DNA from: Gammaproteobacteria bacterium
Lineage (GTDB): Bacteria; Pseudomonadota; Gammaproteobacteria; Steroidobacterales; Steroidobacteraceae
Direction: 5' to 3'
Length of the DNA: 64,000 nucleotides
Assembly (NCBI GenBank): GCA_003164785.1
Contig: PLUE01000025.1
Coordinates: forward strand, 1 to 64,000
In this document: piece by piece, positions 34,961 through 43,876 of the stretch
Numbering within the stretch: the stretch's first letter is position 1
Layout of the letters: every line of letters starts with the position of its first letter
Notes under the pieces: model-generated
What the model saw: only the letters and a program-made list of their open reading frames with translations
What the model was told of the DNA's origin: nothing
Databases searched by the model: none
Position numbers and translations under genes: made by a program

Positions 34961-37188
34961 CGGACTGATCCCTTGGCAAGGAGCTTCGGACTCTCGGATG
35001 CCTTCGGATCGAGATGCCGATTTTGTTGGTACCACATCATCTTGTAGATGTCGCAGCGCTGAAGAAGCTCCTCGTGGGTTCCCAGGTCGTATACCTTGCC
35101 CCGCTCCAGAACCAATATGGCATCGGCCTCTACCAGCATGGATAGGCGGTGAGAGATCGATATCACGGTGCGCCCTTTCGCCATACGTTTCAGATTCGCG
35201 TTCACGATGGCTTCGCTTTCGGCATCAAGCGCGCTGGTGGCTTCGTCCAAAATGAGCACGGGGGGATCGATCAGGAGTGCTCGCGCGATGGCGAGCCGTT
35301 GGCGTTGACCGCCGGACAGATTGGTGGCGCCCTCCTCGAGCATCGAGTCGTACCCTCGCGGTAGCCGCTCGATGAATTCCTCCGCTCCCGACAACTGGGC
35401 TGCGCGGACAACTTCGGCGAAGCTGGCATCACCGCGCGCCATGGAAATGTTCTCGCGGATGGTGCCGGAAAACAAGAAGTTCTCTTGAGGCACGACGCCG
35501 ATGTGGGTGCGCAGATGCATCAGATCGATCTCCCGCAAATCCATGCCGTCGACTTTGATCATTCCCTCATAACTTGAATTCAGCCGCTGCATCAGGCGCG
35601 TGACCGTAGTCTTTCCGGAACCGCTGCGGCCCATGATGCCAAGCATGGTGCCCTGCGGCACCGTGAACGACACCTCGTCGAGCGCATACGGTGCACCGGG
35701 CAAATAGCGGAAGCGGACGTCCCGAAAGGTAATTTCACCCTTGATCGGAGCCCGCAAGCCATTCGCTCGGGTTACCTCCGGAGGAACATTCATGATGGAA
35801 GCAACTTCGTTAACCGCACCGCGCGCCTCAGCCAGGTCCATTTGCAGCGAAGCAATCCGCACTAGCGGCTGCGCCAAACGGCCCGCAAGCATCGCAAACG
35901 CGACCAACGCACCGGGGTTCATCGAATCCGGAGAAGTCAAAATGACATACGCCCCTACGGCCATGCAGCCCGAGTAAATCAGCCGTTCAAACGGAAGCGA
36001 TAGGGTTTGGGGGTAATTTGACATCAGCCCAAGGGCATGGCGGGCGGCGGTGGCTTCCGCCACGTAATGATCCCATTCCTTGCGACGCCTTCCTTCGAGC
36101 GCGAGCGACTTGATCGTTCGGATACCATAGATCGTCTCGACCAGATGCGATCCCTTGGCTTGCTCGGCAATCACGACTCGTCGGACAAGCTTGCCGATAG
36201 GCTTTAGGAACACCATGACGATCACGAAAATGACGCCTACAAGGGCGAACGCCATCAGAGAGAGTCGCCACTCTAGAATTAGCATGGCGGGAACGAGCCC
36301 CAAAAGAGGGACCGCATCCAATATGGTTCCGAACAATTGTCCGGTCAGAAAGTTACGGATTCTCCCAACCTCTGCAAGCTTACCGAGGGTGCGACCGGTG
36401 GGCGTTCGTTCGAAGTAATCCATCGGGAGCTTGAGAAGCTTATCGACGATGTACAAGTTAAGGCGCCCGTCGATCCTGGTGGTCGCAATCTGCGTCAATA
36501 AGCGCCGGATGTATCCCAGGATCGTTTCGAATACCAGCATGATCAAAATCGCGCCCACAATGACATTCAAAGTAGAATAAGAGTGACTCACCAGCACACG
36601 GTCAAGCACGATCATGAACATGAAGGGCGGCGCAATTGTGAAAATCGTGCTTACCAACGCTCCGACCGCTATGTCTCCAAATAGCTTGCGTTCGCGTAAA
36701 ACCTGCCCTGCAAGCCAAGCCAAGCCAAAGGGCTGCTGCTCATCCACATACACGTTTGACCGCTTTAGGAGTATGACCTCTCCTTCCCAAACTTCTGCAA
36801 GGCGAACTTCTTCAATGGCCAAGCGCTCGTCGTCAGGAGCTCGAGGATCTCGAATTACCGCGACCGATCCCTTCATGGGATCGGAGCGAGCATCTTCGAG
36901 TATGAGGGCGCCCCCATCTCGGGCTCGCAAGATGGCCGGCAGAGTTTTCGCCAATCTCGGCAATTCCGCGAAAGTCATTTGGAGCGACTCGGCTTCCAGC
37001 CCGAGTTCCCGGGCCATAGCAACAAGTCTGGCAGTGTCCGGCTCGGCTTCCCCGACAGCGAACCGGCGCCGCAATTGCTCGATGTCGGTATCGACGCCTA
37101 AGCGGGTCGCTATCAAAGCGAGGGCGCTTAAAGCACTGGATGTGGATCCAAGCGCCGTTCGATCATCGCTCATAAGTCCCTGCTTCAT
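34957..37188 (-). CDS. Type I secretion ABC transporter with C39-like domain
   Basis: 743 aa from the ATG at 37188. Residues 15-140 resemble a C39 peptidase domain, but the catalytic Cys is not seen, as in HlyB-type C39-like domains that bind RTX substrates without cutting. Six membrane helices follow (about 160-445). The ATPase has Walker A GRSGSGKT (520-527), signature LSGGQRQRLAIAR (624 on), Walker B VLILDEATSALD and the switch SISHRLS. It is first in the operon with HlyD and TolC. A leaderless, uncleaved substrate with a C-terminal signal is expected, as for RTX or Hint-type proteins. Confidence 0.95.
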   Translation of the reverse strand: MKQGLMSDDRTALGSTSSALSALALIATRLGVDTDIEQLRRRFAVGEAEPDTARLVAMARELGLEAESLQMTFAELPRLAKTLPAILRARDGGALILEDARSDPMKGSVAVIRDPRAPDDERLAIEEVRLAEVWEGEVILLKRSNVYVDEQQPFGLAWLAGQVLRERKLFGDIAVGALVSTIFTIAPPFMFMIVLDRVLVSHSYSTLNVIVGAILIMLVFETILGYIRRLLTQIATTRIDGRLNLYIVDKLLKLPMDYFERTPTGRTLGKLAEVGRIRNFLTGQLFGTILDAVPLLGLVPAMLILEWRLSLMAFALVGVIFVIVMVFLKPIGKLVRRVVIAEQAKGSHLVETIYGIRTIKSLALEGRRRKEWDHYVAEATAARHALGLMSNYPQTLSLPFERLIYSGCMAVGAYVILTSPDSMNPGALVAFAMLAGRLAQPLVRIASLQMDLAEARGAVNEVASIMNVPPEVTRANGLRAPIKGEITFRDVRFRYLPGAPYALDEVSFTVPQGTMLGIMGRSGSGKTTVTRLMQRLNSSYEGMIKVDGMDLREIDLMHLRTHIGVVPQENFLFSGTIRENISMARGDASFAEVVRAAQLSGAEEFIERLPRGYDSMLEEGATNLSGGQRQRLAIARALLIDPPVLILDEATSALDAESEAIVNANLKRMAKGRTVISISHRLSMLVEADAILVLERGKVYDLGTHEELLQRCDIYKMMWYQQNRHLDPKASESPKLLAKGSVR

Positions 37189-37399
37189 CGATTCCCCGAG
37201 TTGAATGGCCCGATCGGACCTCCAATACATCGCCGGGACTCAATTGAGCCACAAATTTTCGGCAAGTAGAACTCAATAGACATAACACTCGTGACCTCTG
37301 CGAATCTTCATTCTACCAATGATTCTGGCTCGCCGTCGCCTCTCTGCAGCCATAATGGAGCTTATCCAAGCGAACCCTCCTCCCGTTCGATCGGCGTGT

Positions 37400-37625
37400 C
37401 AGGAATTATCGTGCGCGAGATCGGTCGGGCGCAGGCACTGTGCGAGCTTCCCGCGGAAATGCGTAATCCGGACCACGACGGACACGATTCCGGACTGAAG
37501 GCGGACAGCATTCCGGAGTGATGCCGGACAGTGTTCCGTTGGCAACGCGGACAATTTTGCGGCTGGAGCGGAACGCTGTCCGGCATACCGGATTGATGTC
37601 CGGCATGGGCCGCCCTGGGACTGAC
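37400..37625. repeat. Multi-repeat end of a second IS21-like element
   Basis: Words of the type ggacacgattccgga, ggacagcattccgga, ggacagtgttccg and ccggattgatgtccgg recur in both orientations just ahead of a broken istA. This is the usual look of an IS21 terminus. A T10/A4 palindrome (about 37673-37705) follows before the istA start. Confidence 0.65.
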
Positions 37626-37706
37626 CGCCCGGGCCCGGCCGAATCGACGTGAGCCTGTGTAAACCTCCATCCTTCGCCCTTTTTTTTTTCGAAAAGGGGC
37701 GAACGG

Positions 37707-38348
37707 ATGGCCCAACCGAGGCTTGCAATGCAAAAGATCAAAGATGTGCTGAGGCTTGCACCTGCTGGGCGGCGTGGGCAGCTGCCGCCAGCTGGCGCGC
37801 GCGGTGGGATGCGGAAAGTCGGCGGTCGCGAACTGTTTACGTCGCGCCCGGGTGGCCAACCTCATTGACTGGGCGGGCGTCGCCGAACTCGATGAAGTCG
37901 AGTTGTCGCGGCGACTGTATCCGGTGGCCAGCGTCACGGCGTCACGGCGTCGCGCCCGTCAGCCCGGCCGCTGCCGGACTGGATCAAGGTGCGCGAGGAA
38001 CTCGCGCGTCCCGATCACCAGATGACGCTCGCCTTGCTGTGGGAAGAGTACAAAGGCCAGCACCCGGACGGGTACCAGTACTCGCAGTTCGCCGATTTAT
38101 ATCGACGCTTCGAGAAGCGGCTGTCGGTGGTGCTGCGGCAACCGCACCGCGCCGGCGAGAAGTGCTTCGTCGACTTCTGCGACGGCCTGCCGCTTTTCGA
38201 TGAACACACGGGCGAACGCATCCGCACGGAGCTGTTCGTCGGCGCCCTGGGCGCGAGTTCCTATACGTTCGCCTGGGCGACGTTCTCGCAGGATCTGCCG
38301 ACCTGGCTCGACTGTCACGTGCGCATGTACGAGTTCTTCTCGGGCGTG
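37707..38348 (+). pseudogene. Truncated, frameshifted istA of a second IS21-like element
   Basis: Starts MAQPRLAMQKIKDVLRL, the common IstA N-terminus, with a helix-turn-helix (RQLARAVGCGKSAVANCLRR) now in the next frame, then back to the first frame at LALLWEEYKGQHPDGYQYSQ and GEKCFVDFCDGLPLFDEHTG, which holds the first catalytic Asp (VDFCDG). Two frameshifts and loss of everything after YEFFSGV make it inactive. It breaks off at the hairpin at 38349. Confidence 0.85.
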
Positions 38349-38380
38349 AGTCACTACTGGCGAGCTTGCCAGTAGTGACT
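38349..38380. repeat. Perfect 13-bp inverted repeat at a junction
   Basis: agtcactactggc - gagctt - gccagtagtgact forms a perfect hairpin exactly where the istA remnant ends and the stretch leading to the tyrosine recombinase begins. It lacks a T-run, so a terminator is less likely than an element end or recombination site. Confidence 0.6.
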
Positions 38381-38500
38381 TAATCAGAAGGACTCCGTAA
38401 TGCGAAGGAGCCAGACTGTTAGGCGGAAATCAAGCGGTTTGGTGGACGGGTGCTTCGCATTATTCGGTGCCATTCTTGGGTCTTCCCCAAGGAGACGCAC

Positions 38501-39057
38501 ATGTCCGACCCAAGATCATCGAATGATATCTGGCTGCAGCAATTAACTGCTCATCTTAAGAAAGAAAAGTACGACTGCGCCGTAGTACAGAATTACACGG
38601 CTGCAGTGAGTCGGTTTCTTCAGTACTTGGAGAGGAATCGAGTTGCCGTCGAGCGCGTACAATCCTCGGACGTCGAGTGCTATCTAACTGATCTTCGGTT
38701 TTGCCGGAGATACCGACGGCGACGGCGTCGAATATCCAATGGGCTACGCAAACTACATCGCACTGCCATCCACATGCTGATGCGTGTGGTTCATGGGCAA
38801 TGGCCCATCTCTCCGCCGCCGACCACTGAGTACGAGGTTCTACATAGTCGAATAATCACAGGCTACGACGAATGGATGAGCGATCTTCGCGGCTTGGCCA
38901 CTGAGACGCGATCTGATCGCCGTGCCGAGGCTGGTCGGTTCCTCAAGTGGCTACGGGAAAGCGCTGGCAAGAATAAACCCGATGCACTCACGGTCGCCGA
39001 TATTGATGCCTATGTGCAGTCGCGTGGCGCGCCCGTGCGACGGGCGTCGCGGAAAAG
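38501..39057 (+). pseudogene. 5' part of a tyrosine recombinase gene
   Basis: About 185 codons from the ATG at 38501, preceded by CAAGGAG. The segment WLQQLTAHLKKEKYDCAVVQ and the later RFLKWLRESAGKNKPDALTV look like the SAM-like core-binding domains of phage-type integrases. The catalytic domain (R-H-R-Y) is missing: at about 39058 the sequence switches to an IS21 right end, and the frame runs on to 39226 in IS sequence. Confidence 0.7.
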
Positions 39058-39060
39058 CAT

Positions 39061-39281
39061 CACCACCCCGAGCACCCGCGCGATCTCGCGCTGGGATTTG
39101 CCTGCATCCAGCAACGTCTGGATAGAAATCCGTAAATTAGGCTTCAAGACGTTCACTCCCGGCCCCTTTTTTCGCGAAAAAGGGCCTAGCGTAACGTCCC
39201 GCCGTCGCTCTCTAGCTCGACGCTAACCGCCGTCGATTTACGGCATCAAGGCGGGGGATTTTGGGCGGCCGCCGGGGCTAC
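39061..39281 (-). mobile_element. Right-end remnant of an IS21 element related to the one at 1-2577
   Basis: Aligns with 2341-2577: start of istA (TPSTRAISRWDLPA region read backward), the T/A palindrome (39161-39186), cgtcccgccg and the terminal gggcggccgccgggg. A deletion of about 20 bp is present near the end. It cuts off the tyrosine recombinase gene. Confidence 0.85.
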
Positions 39282-39733
39282 CAATGGAGATTTGTTTCAA
39301 ATAGATGAACCAGTACCTCCGGATCAAGGCGTTATTCGGAACTTACGAAGCCGCAGTGAAAACACGAATTTGTAACGCATCTCCACCTCTCATTGTCTTC
39401 ATACTGACGAAACGTACTGAACTTGCCGCGCTCACTCTGGCAAATCTACAGATACTCAGCGCGACCCTTTGTGAGCGCATGCCTCTGGATGAGCTACTGG
39501 CGCAATCGCCACCGACCAAAATCCCTCCGATGCGCATCAGCAGATGAATTTGTCCCATTACGTCGGGCCACTACTGCTTTGTATAATATTGTTATAGGAT
39601 ACAAATCAGAAGCAAAATCAGCAAGTTAGCGGTACTCGTGCAATGCGCGCCCGGACGTATGGTATTGAAACAGTTAGAATTCCCGTGTTAATTAACATAC
39701 GTAGTGCCTCCTCGACGTTCATTGGGAGCTTGC
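39282..39733. other. AT-rich gap before the glycan region
   Basis: An 80-codon frame at 39305-39547 has no recognisable domain and is doubtful. At 39578-39605 tttgtat ... atacaaa forms an inverted repeat around tataatatt, possibly a promoter/operator for the next gene. This is where the base composition changes to AT-richer DNA. Confidence 0.4.
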
Positions 39734-40723
39734 ATGTCAGCTGACCTGTTTTATTTGCCTTATACCGCTACGACTAACCCCGAAAACCTTCGGCGCCTCC
39801 TCAGGTCCATTCAGCAACAACTTGAACTTGATGCGCGCTATGGTGGAGGCGTGCCGTACAGGCGTTATCTTTTTACCGATAAAATCAAACCGCTTCCTCA
39901 AGAGGCTCTTGAATTTTTCGACGGCGGGGTCTTCGAATCCAATCCATTTGTTCAAGCTGCAAACGGTCTGCGTTTCTGCATGAGTATGTTAAGAAACGAG
40001 GCTATACGATACGGGAGAAGTATTGGTGCCGAGTGGACGATGCTCTGCGACTCGGACACAATCATCGAGCCTCGGCCATTCCCTGTACCTGTTAGACCTT
40101 TCGCAATCCCGAATGTATATTATCAGGAGCGTCAGGATGAAACTGCCGAGCAGTCCCTCGCCCGAATTCGCTCTAGCGAGAAGTCCCTGTTTGCGGATGG
40201 AAATTCTTGGTTCATATTGCATCGCGACTTATTGTTTACATTCCTCTTTAATGAAGATTTTTCAGGCTATTCATGGGAAGACAACGAATTCCACTTTCGA
40301 ATCCAAGGGTCGGGCTACAAAGCCGAAGTTGTCGACATTACAATCATTCACAGCTTTCATCCTCACTCGGAGCGCCGCATTGACCCAAAGGTCACGTCAC
40401 ACAATAAGGCTATGGCCACGGGGATCAGGTGGCTCATAGAGAATGGATCCATAGATGCGCGCCATACGCCTCCGCGAGTTGAGGTATACGAGGCGGAACA
40501 TCCTTCGTGGCGGAGCCAAGTCGTGCTATGCCCTGAGAGACAGCAGATTTTTAGGTTAGAGCCTCGCGCAACCGCCCGTTACGAGGTCAGTGGAGAATTG
40601 TACCGATTCAAGTGGCCGTTTGCCCAACCAGACACCTTCAGGTTAACCGACGGAAAATTATTGGAAATCAGCCTTTTTGATCAACGTGAGAGACTTGCCC
40701 CGCGAGTTGGGACAGGGTGGTGA
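39734..40723 (+). CDS. GT-A-like glycosyltransferase
   Basis: 329 aa from the ATG at 39734. The segment RNEAIRYGRSIGAEWTMLCD followed by SDTIIEP is a nucleotide-sugar/metal binding DxD-type site, as in galactosyltransferase-like families; GYSWEDNEFHFRIQGSGYKA resembles the acceptor/catalytic ED segment. The N-terminus (LFYLPYTATTNPENLRRLLR) fits the first strand. No membrane segment is seen, so it is cytoplasmic. Donor and acceptor unknown. Codon usage is AT-richer than that of the type I operon. Confidence 0.7.
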   Translation: MSADLFYLPYTATTNPENLRRLLRSIQQQLELDARYGGGVPYRRYLFTDKIKPLPQEALEFFDGGVFESNPFVQAANGLRFCMSMLRNEAIRYGRSIGAEWTMLCDSDTIIEPRPFPVPVRPFAIPNVYYQERQDETAEQSLARIRSSEKSLFADGNSWFILHRDLLFTFLFNEDFSGYSWEDNEFHFRIQGSGYKAEVVDITIIHSFHPHSERRIDPKVTSHNKAMATGIRWLIENGSIDARHTPPRVEVYEAEHPSWRSQVVLCPERQQIFRLEPRATARYEVSGELYRFKWPFAQPDTFRLTDGKLLEISLFDQRERLAPRVGTGW

Positions 40724-40762
40724 GTTGCCGAAACCAAGCTAGCCTTATAGGGGTGTAGACCG

Positions 40763-42178
40763 TTGAGATTTAAACGGGTGATTAGCTGGATACGGAATGG
40801 TAGTTGGATGAAAAGACTGCCGCAATCGAGCCCGGCCGAAATTGATGAATGCCGGAGAGCATGGCTTGGCCCAACTGCACTAGCAACGGCGATTTCTTTC
40901 GGCATGCCAAAAATTAGCAAAGCAGAGGAATCAACACCAGCCGGCGCGGGCGCCTTCGGTATCTCCGTAGATGACTTTGGAGCAAAGGGCGACGGGACAT
41001 CGGACGACGCTCCCGCTTTCCAGCGCGCGGTGGACGCGCTTGGCTCCGCGGGTGGCCGCATCTTGCTTGGCGCTAAGCACTACCGACTTGCCTCCGCGAT
41101 TACTATTTCTCGCGCCTATGTCATGTTCCAAGGGCAAGGCTATGCAGAGTCTCCTGGCCCAGCTGGCGGCACCTGGCTGGTGATTAATACTGCCGACTTC
41201 CGGCCATTTGTAATTACAAACTACAAGGGGAGTGAGACGCGCGGCACTAGCTTTCGCGACCTTGCCGTCTGGCAACAACAGCCAGCAGTTAGTTCCGCAC
41301 AATGGGTGCCGATTGATTACCCCTTCGTTTGGACCTTCGATAACATGTATGGGGGGGCGTCATTTGACAACATTTTCCTAAGCAATGTCACGAGAGGAAT
41401 TTCCTGCAATTTAGTCGGACGCCTAGAGATCGGCTATATGAAGGGACAATGCTACGATACGATGGTTTACATCGATCAAGCTGAAGACGTTTGCCACATT
41501 AATTACCTAGAAAGCTGGTTCTTCACTACCAGCGCACCACAAGTCGCTGCATATATGATGGAACACTACGATCCCATAAGGCTTGGTCGCGTAGATGGTA
41601 TTTACATTAATAATTTGTTTGTATTTTGCGCGAGAGCCGGCATTCATTGCGTGCAGACTCGATTTGGAAACGCCAAATTTGTTCTGGGTATCTTTGGGTG
41701 CGACCACGCTCGCTACGGTGTTTGGTTTGACCATGTTGATTATCAAACCAACGGAACCGATATATCAGTAATCGCTCAGATTGGCACAAACCACGTTCGT
41801 TGGCAAAACGGCGGCGGGGTAATCCCTGGCGGTGCGCAAATAATGATCGAAAACTCGCATCGTATAAAGCTTCAAATAACAAACACAAACGCCGGATTTG
41901 TCGACGGAAGTGTCATTCAAGTGAGTGGTGCTGACAATGAGTTGACCGTTTCTCTAGCTTCATTCTCCCAATTTAACTTAGGCACCCACCCCACCCCAGC
42001 GCCAGCGATGTTCTGTGGCAACAGTACAGGAGGTGGACCAAACACCATCGAAGTTTCTCAACCAGTTAAAATAAGCCATAACAATGGTGGAGGTGTTTTC
42101 GGCACCGACGGTAATGGACAGTTTGTCGATCCTAGGGCCCGCCTCGCGAGCTATATGGCCGAGCAAAGGAAGGGCTAG
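40763..42178 (+). CDS. Pectate-lyase-fold (beta-helix) protein
   Basis: 471 aa from a TTG with AGGGGTG upstream; an ATG at 40808 would give 456 aa. The ISVDDFGAKGDGTSDDAPAF plus QRAVDAL segment is the hallmark of the pectate lyase 3/GH28-like superfamily, and the rest reads as parallel beta-helix coils (GIHCVQTRFGNAKFVLGIFG). There is no clear Sec signal; a twin-arginine-like or hydrophobic start is not convincing. Could trim or epimerise the polymer made by neighbouring genes, or be a tail-spike-like protein acquired from phage. Confidence 0.8.
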   Translation: MRFKRVISWIRNGSWMKRLPQSSPAEIDECRRAWLGPTALATAISFGMPKISKAEESTPAGAGAFGISVDDFGAKGDGTSDDAPAFQRAVDALGSAGGRILLGAKHYRLASAITISRAYVMFQGQGYAESPGPAGGTWLVINTADFRPFVITNYKGSETRGTSFRDLAVWQQQPAVSSAQWVPIDYPFVWTFDNMYGGASFDNIFLSNVTRGISCNLVGRLEIGYMKGQCYDTMVYIDQAEDVCHINYLESWFFTTSAPQVAAYMMEHYDPIRLGRVDGIYINNLFVFCARAGIHCVQTRFGNAKFVLGIFGCDHARYGVWFDHVDYQTNGTDISVIAQIGTNHVRWQNGGGVIPGGAQIMIENSHRIKLQITNTNAGFVDGSVIQVSGADNELTVSLASFSQFNLGTHPTPAPAMFCGNSTGGGPNTIEVSQPVKISHNNGGGVFGTDGNGQFVDPRARLASYMAEQRKG

Positions 42179-42331
42179 AGCGAATCGCCTCGATCGATCA
42201 CATCGAGTTCAATCGTGCCGAATCACAGCTAGACCGATCAACTCGATCATCCAGCGGCATGGTCACTCGCCGTCTACGCAGGCCATTGCGCTCAACATGG
42301 CCTCCGGCATCGAGTCAACTCAAACCAAGAG

Positions 42332-43843
42332 TTATCCAGATGTCTCCCGTCGTTCCAAACTAGTTGCTATCAACCGAACGATGTCCTCTAATGACCCCAC
42401 TCCCCTCTCGGAATTTTTCAGGAAGTCTTGGACCATCAACCAGTCATTTTCCTCAAAGGGCACTGCCATTTCATCGCATTCCGCCGTACCTTTTACAAAA
42501 AATTTCTCGATGCTCATTTCACTGTAGAGCTGCAGTAGTTTTGGAACCCCGAGCGCCCAACATGAAACACCGTTCAAAAGTGCAATAATCGCACCATGGT
42601 AGCGCATGGTATACACGTCTGAGGCTTTTCCTATCAGCGCTACTGCATCTTCGGCGTTATCCACGTAAGTAACATTCTCGAATTTGGAAGCTATGTCGAT
42701 GTCAATCGCACGTTCGAATAGTAAAGTGGCTATCGGAACTCCCAATCCTTTGAAATATTCAGCTAAGGAAGCCATTTGCGACAAAGCCGCGATTTCGATT
42801 TCGTCCACGGGCGCCTTAGGAATGAATATCACATTCTTGTGGCGTTTGTTTCGCGTATTGGTTTTCCAATTTTTTGCGAATGCTCCTGCATAGGCCATCA
42901 AAAAAGGATCTTGCGCCAATCGCGCATCAGCTCTGACAGATCTAAGGGCCTCTAGACTGGGCTCATCACGCGCAATGACAAATGCCGCGTTCTTAATAAG
43001 GCTTGTATACGCTTCTCGCCTGGATGGATGCGAGACCTCCTCCATAGACGCACCCACACCGAATATTCCGTAAGGGACACCGAGGTTAGCTAAACCGGCT
43101 GTCCATTTCTCTTCAAATAGGGGGAAATGCGGTGTTGATAGGAGCCCGCCACCACCAATTAAAATGAAATCATAATCAATAAGGCGGTCAGCGTTAATGA
43201 TCTCGTCACCAGGCACTACTACGGTGGTGTCGGCTTCTGCGAATAAAACACTCTCCCAAGAACACGCCGATAATTCGGCAGTGTCCGTGCCAATTCCAAA
43301 CTTTTTCAACAATGAAGCCAGGGATGCGACCTGACAAGCGTCCCCCACGTTGCCATTATTGTATGCTCCAAATAACAAAATCCGGGGTAAGCGCTTAGAC
43401 GGCTCGTGAAGTCGTCTTCCGAATCTTTCAAGTAAGACTCGCCTTTCTTCTGCATCCTTGCGCTCTTTTGAATTCAAGAGTTCGTCCACCAGGCCGAAAA
43501 GATCGATCTGCTTTATCAACCGGTCAGCCAGTTCAACCCGATTAGCATCACGCTGGAGAACAGCGAGAAAAGCCAACTGGATCTGACGTTCGCTCAATGG
43601 GCTGTGCCAAGTGAGGTCCGCAATTAACTCGGGCTCGGACTCAAATGCCCAAGTACCATTATTTGTCGACGCGCCTGATAATCGCATCCTGAACTCTTCA
43701 CTCCTCAGAATCCTCCGTCTGAGGGCATGTATGGACGGCTCCGTACAGGCCTCCGTCAAGATTGTCTTGCTTTCAGGATCACGCCCAAGCAAAGCTCGAT
43801 ACAGCCATGTCACTTCGAAAGGAGTTGGTGACATCTTGCTCAT
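42332..43843 (-). CDS. Polysaccharide pyruvyl transferase with DUF4214-like N-terminus
   Basis: 503 aa. Residues 8-55 (WLYRALLGRDPESKTILTEA, then RILRSEEFR) match the DUF4214 repeat, otherwise typical of exported S-layer-like proteins. Residues about 150-440 form a WcaK/CsaB-type pyruvyl transferase: LLFGAYNNGNVGDACQVAS, DYDFILIGGGGLLSTPHFPL and YTMRYHGAIIALLNG. Such enzymes put ketal pyruvate on glycan sugars, which can anchor S-layer proteins. The DUF4214-like piece on a cytoplasmic enzyme is unusual. Convergent with the beta-helix gene. Confidence 0.85.
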   Translation of the reverse strand: MSKMSPTPFEVTWLYRALLGRDPESKTILTEACTEPSIHALRRRILRSEEFRMRLSGASTNNGTWAFESEPELIADLTWHSPLSERQIQLAFLAVLQRDANRVELADRLIKQIDLFGLVDELLNSKERKDAEERRVLLERFGRRLHEPSKRLPRILLFGAYNNGNVGDACQVASLASLLKKFGIGTDTAELSACSWESVLFAEADTTVVVPGDEIINADRLIDYDFILIGGGGLLSTPHFPLFEEKWTAGLANLGVPYGIFGVGASMEEVSHPSRREAYTSLIKNAAFVIARDEPSLEALRSVRADARLAQDPFLMAYAGAFAKNWKTNTRNKRHKNVIFIPKAPVDEIEIAALSQMASLAEYFKGLGVPIATLLFERAIDIDIASKFENVTYVDNAEDAVALIGKASDVYTMRYHGAIIALLNGVSCWALGVPKLLQLYSEMSIEKFFVKGTAECDEMAVPFEENDWLMVQDFLKNSERGVGSLEDIVRLIATSLERRETSG

Positions 43844-43876
43844 CGCCCAATCAATGAAAGAACTATTTTTGTCATC

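Noticed and set aside
39305..39547. 80-codon frame before the first glycosyltransferase
   Set aside because: No domain, poor start context, and it begins right at an IS remnant; kept only as part of the gap description.
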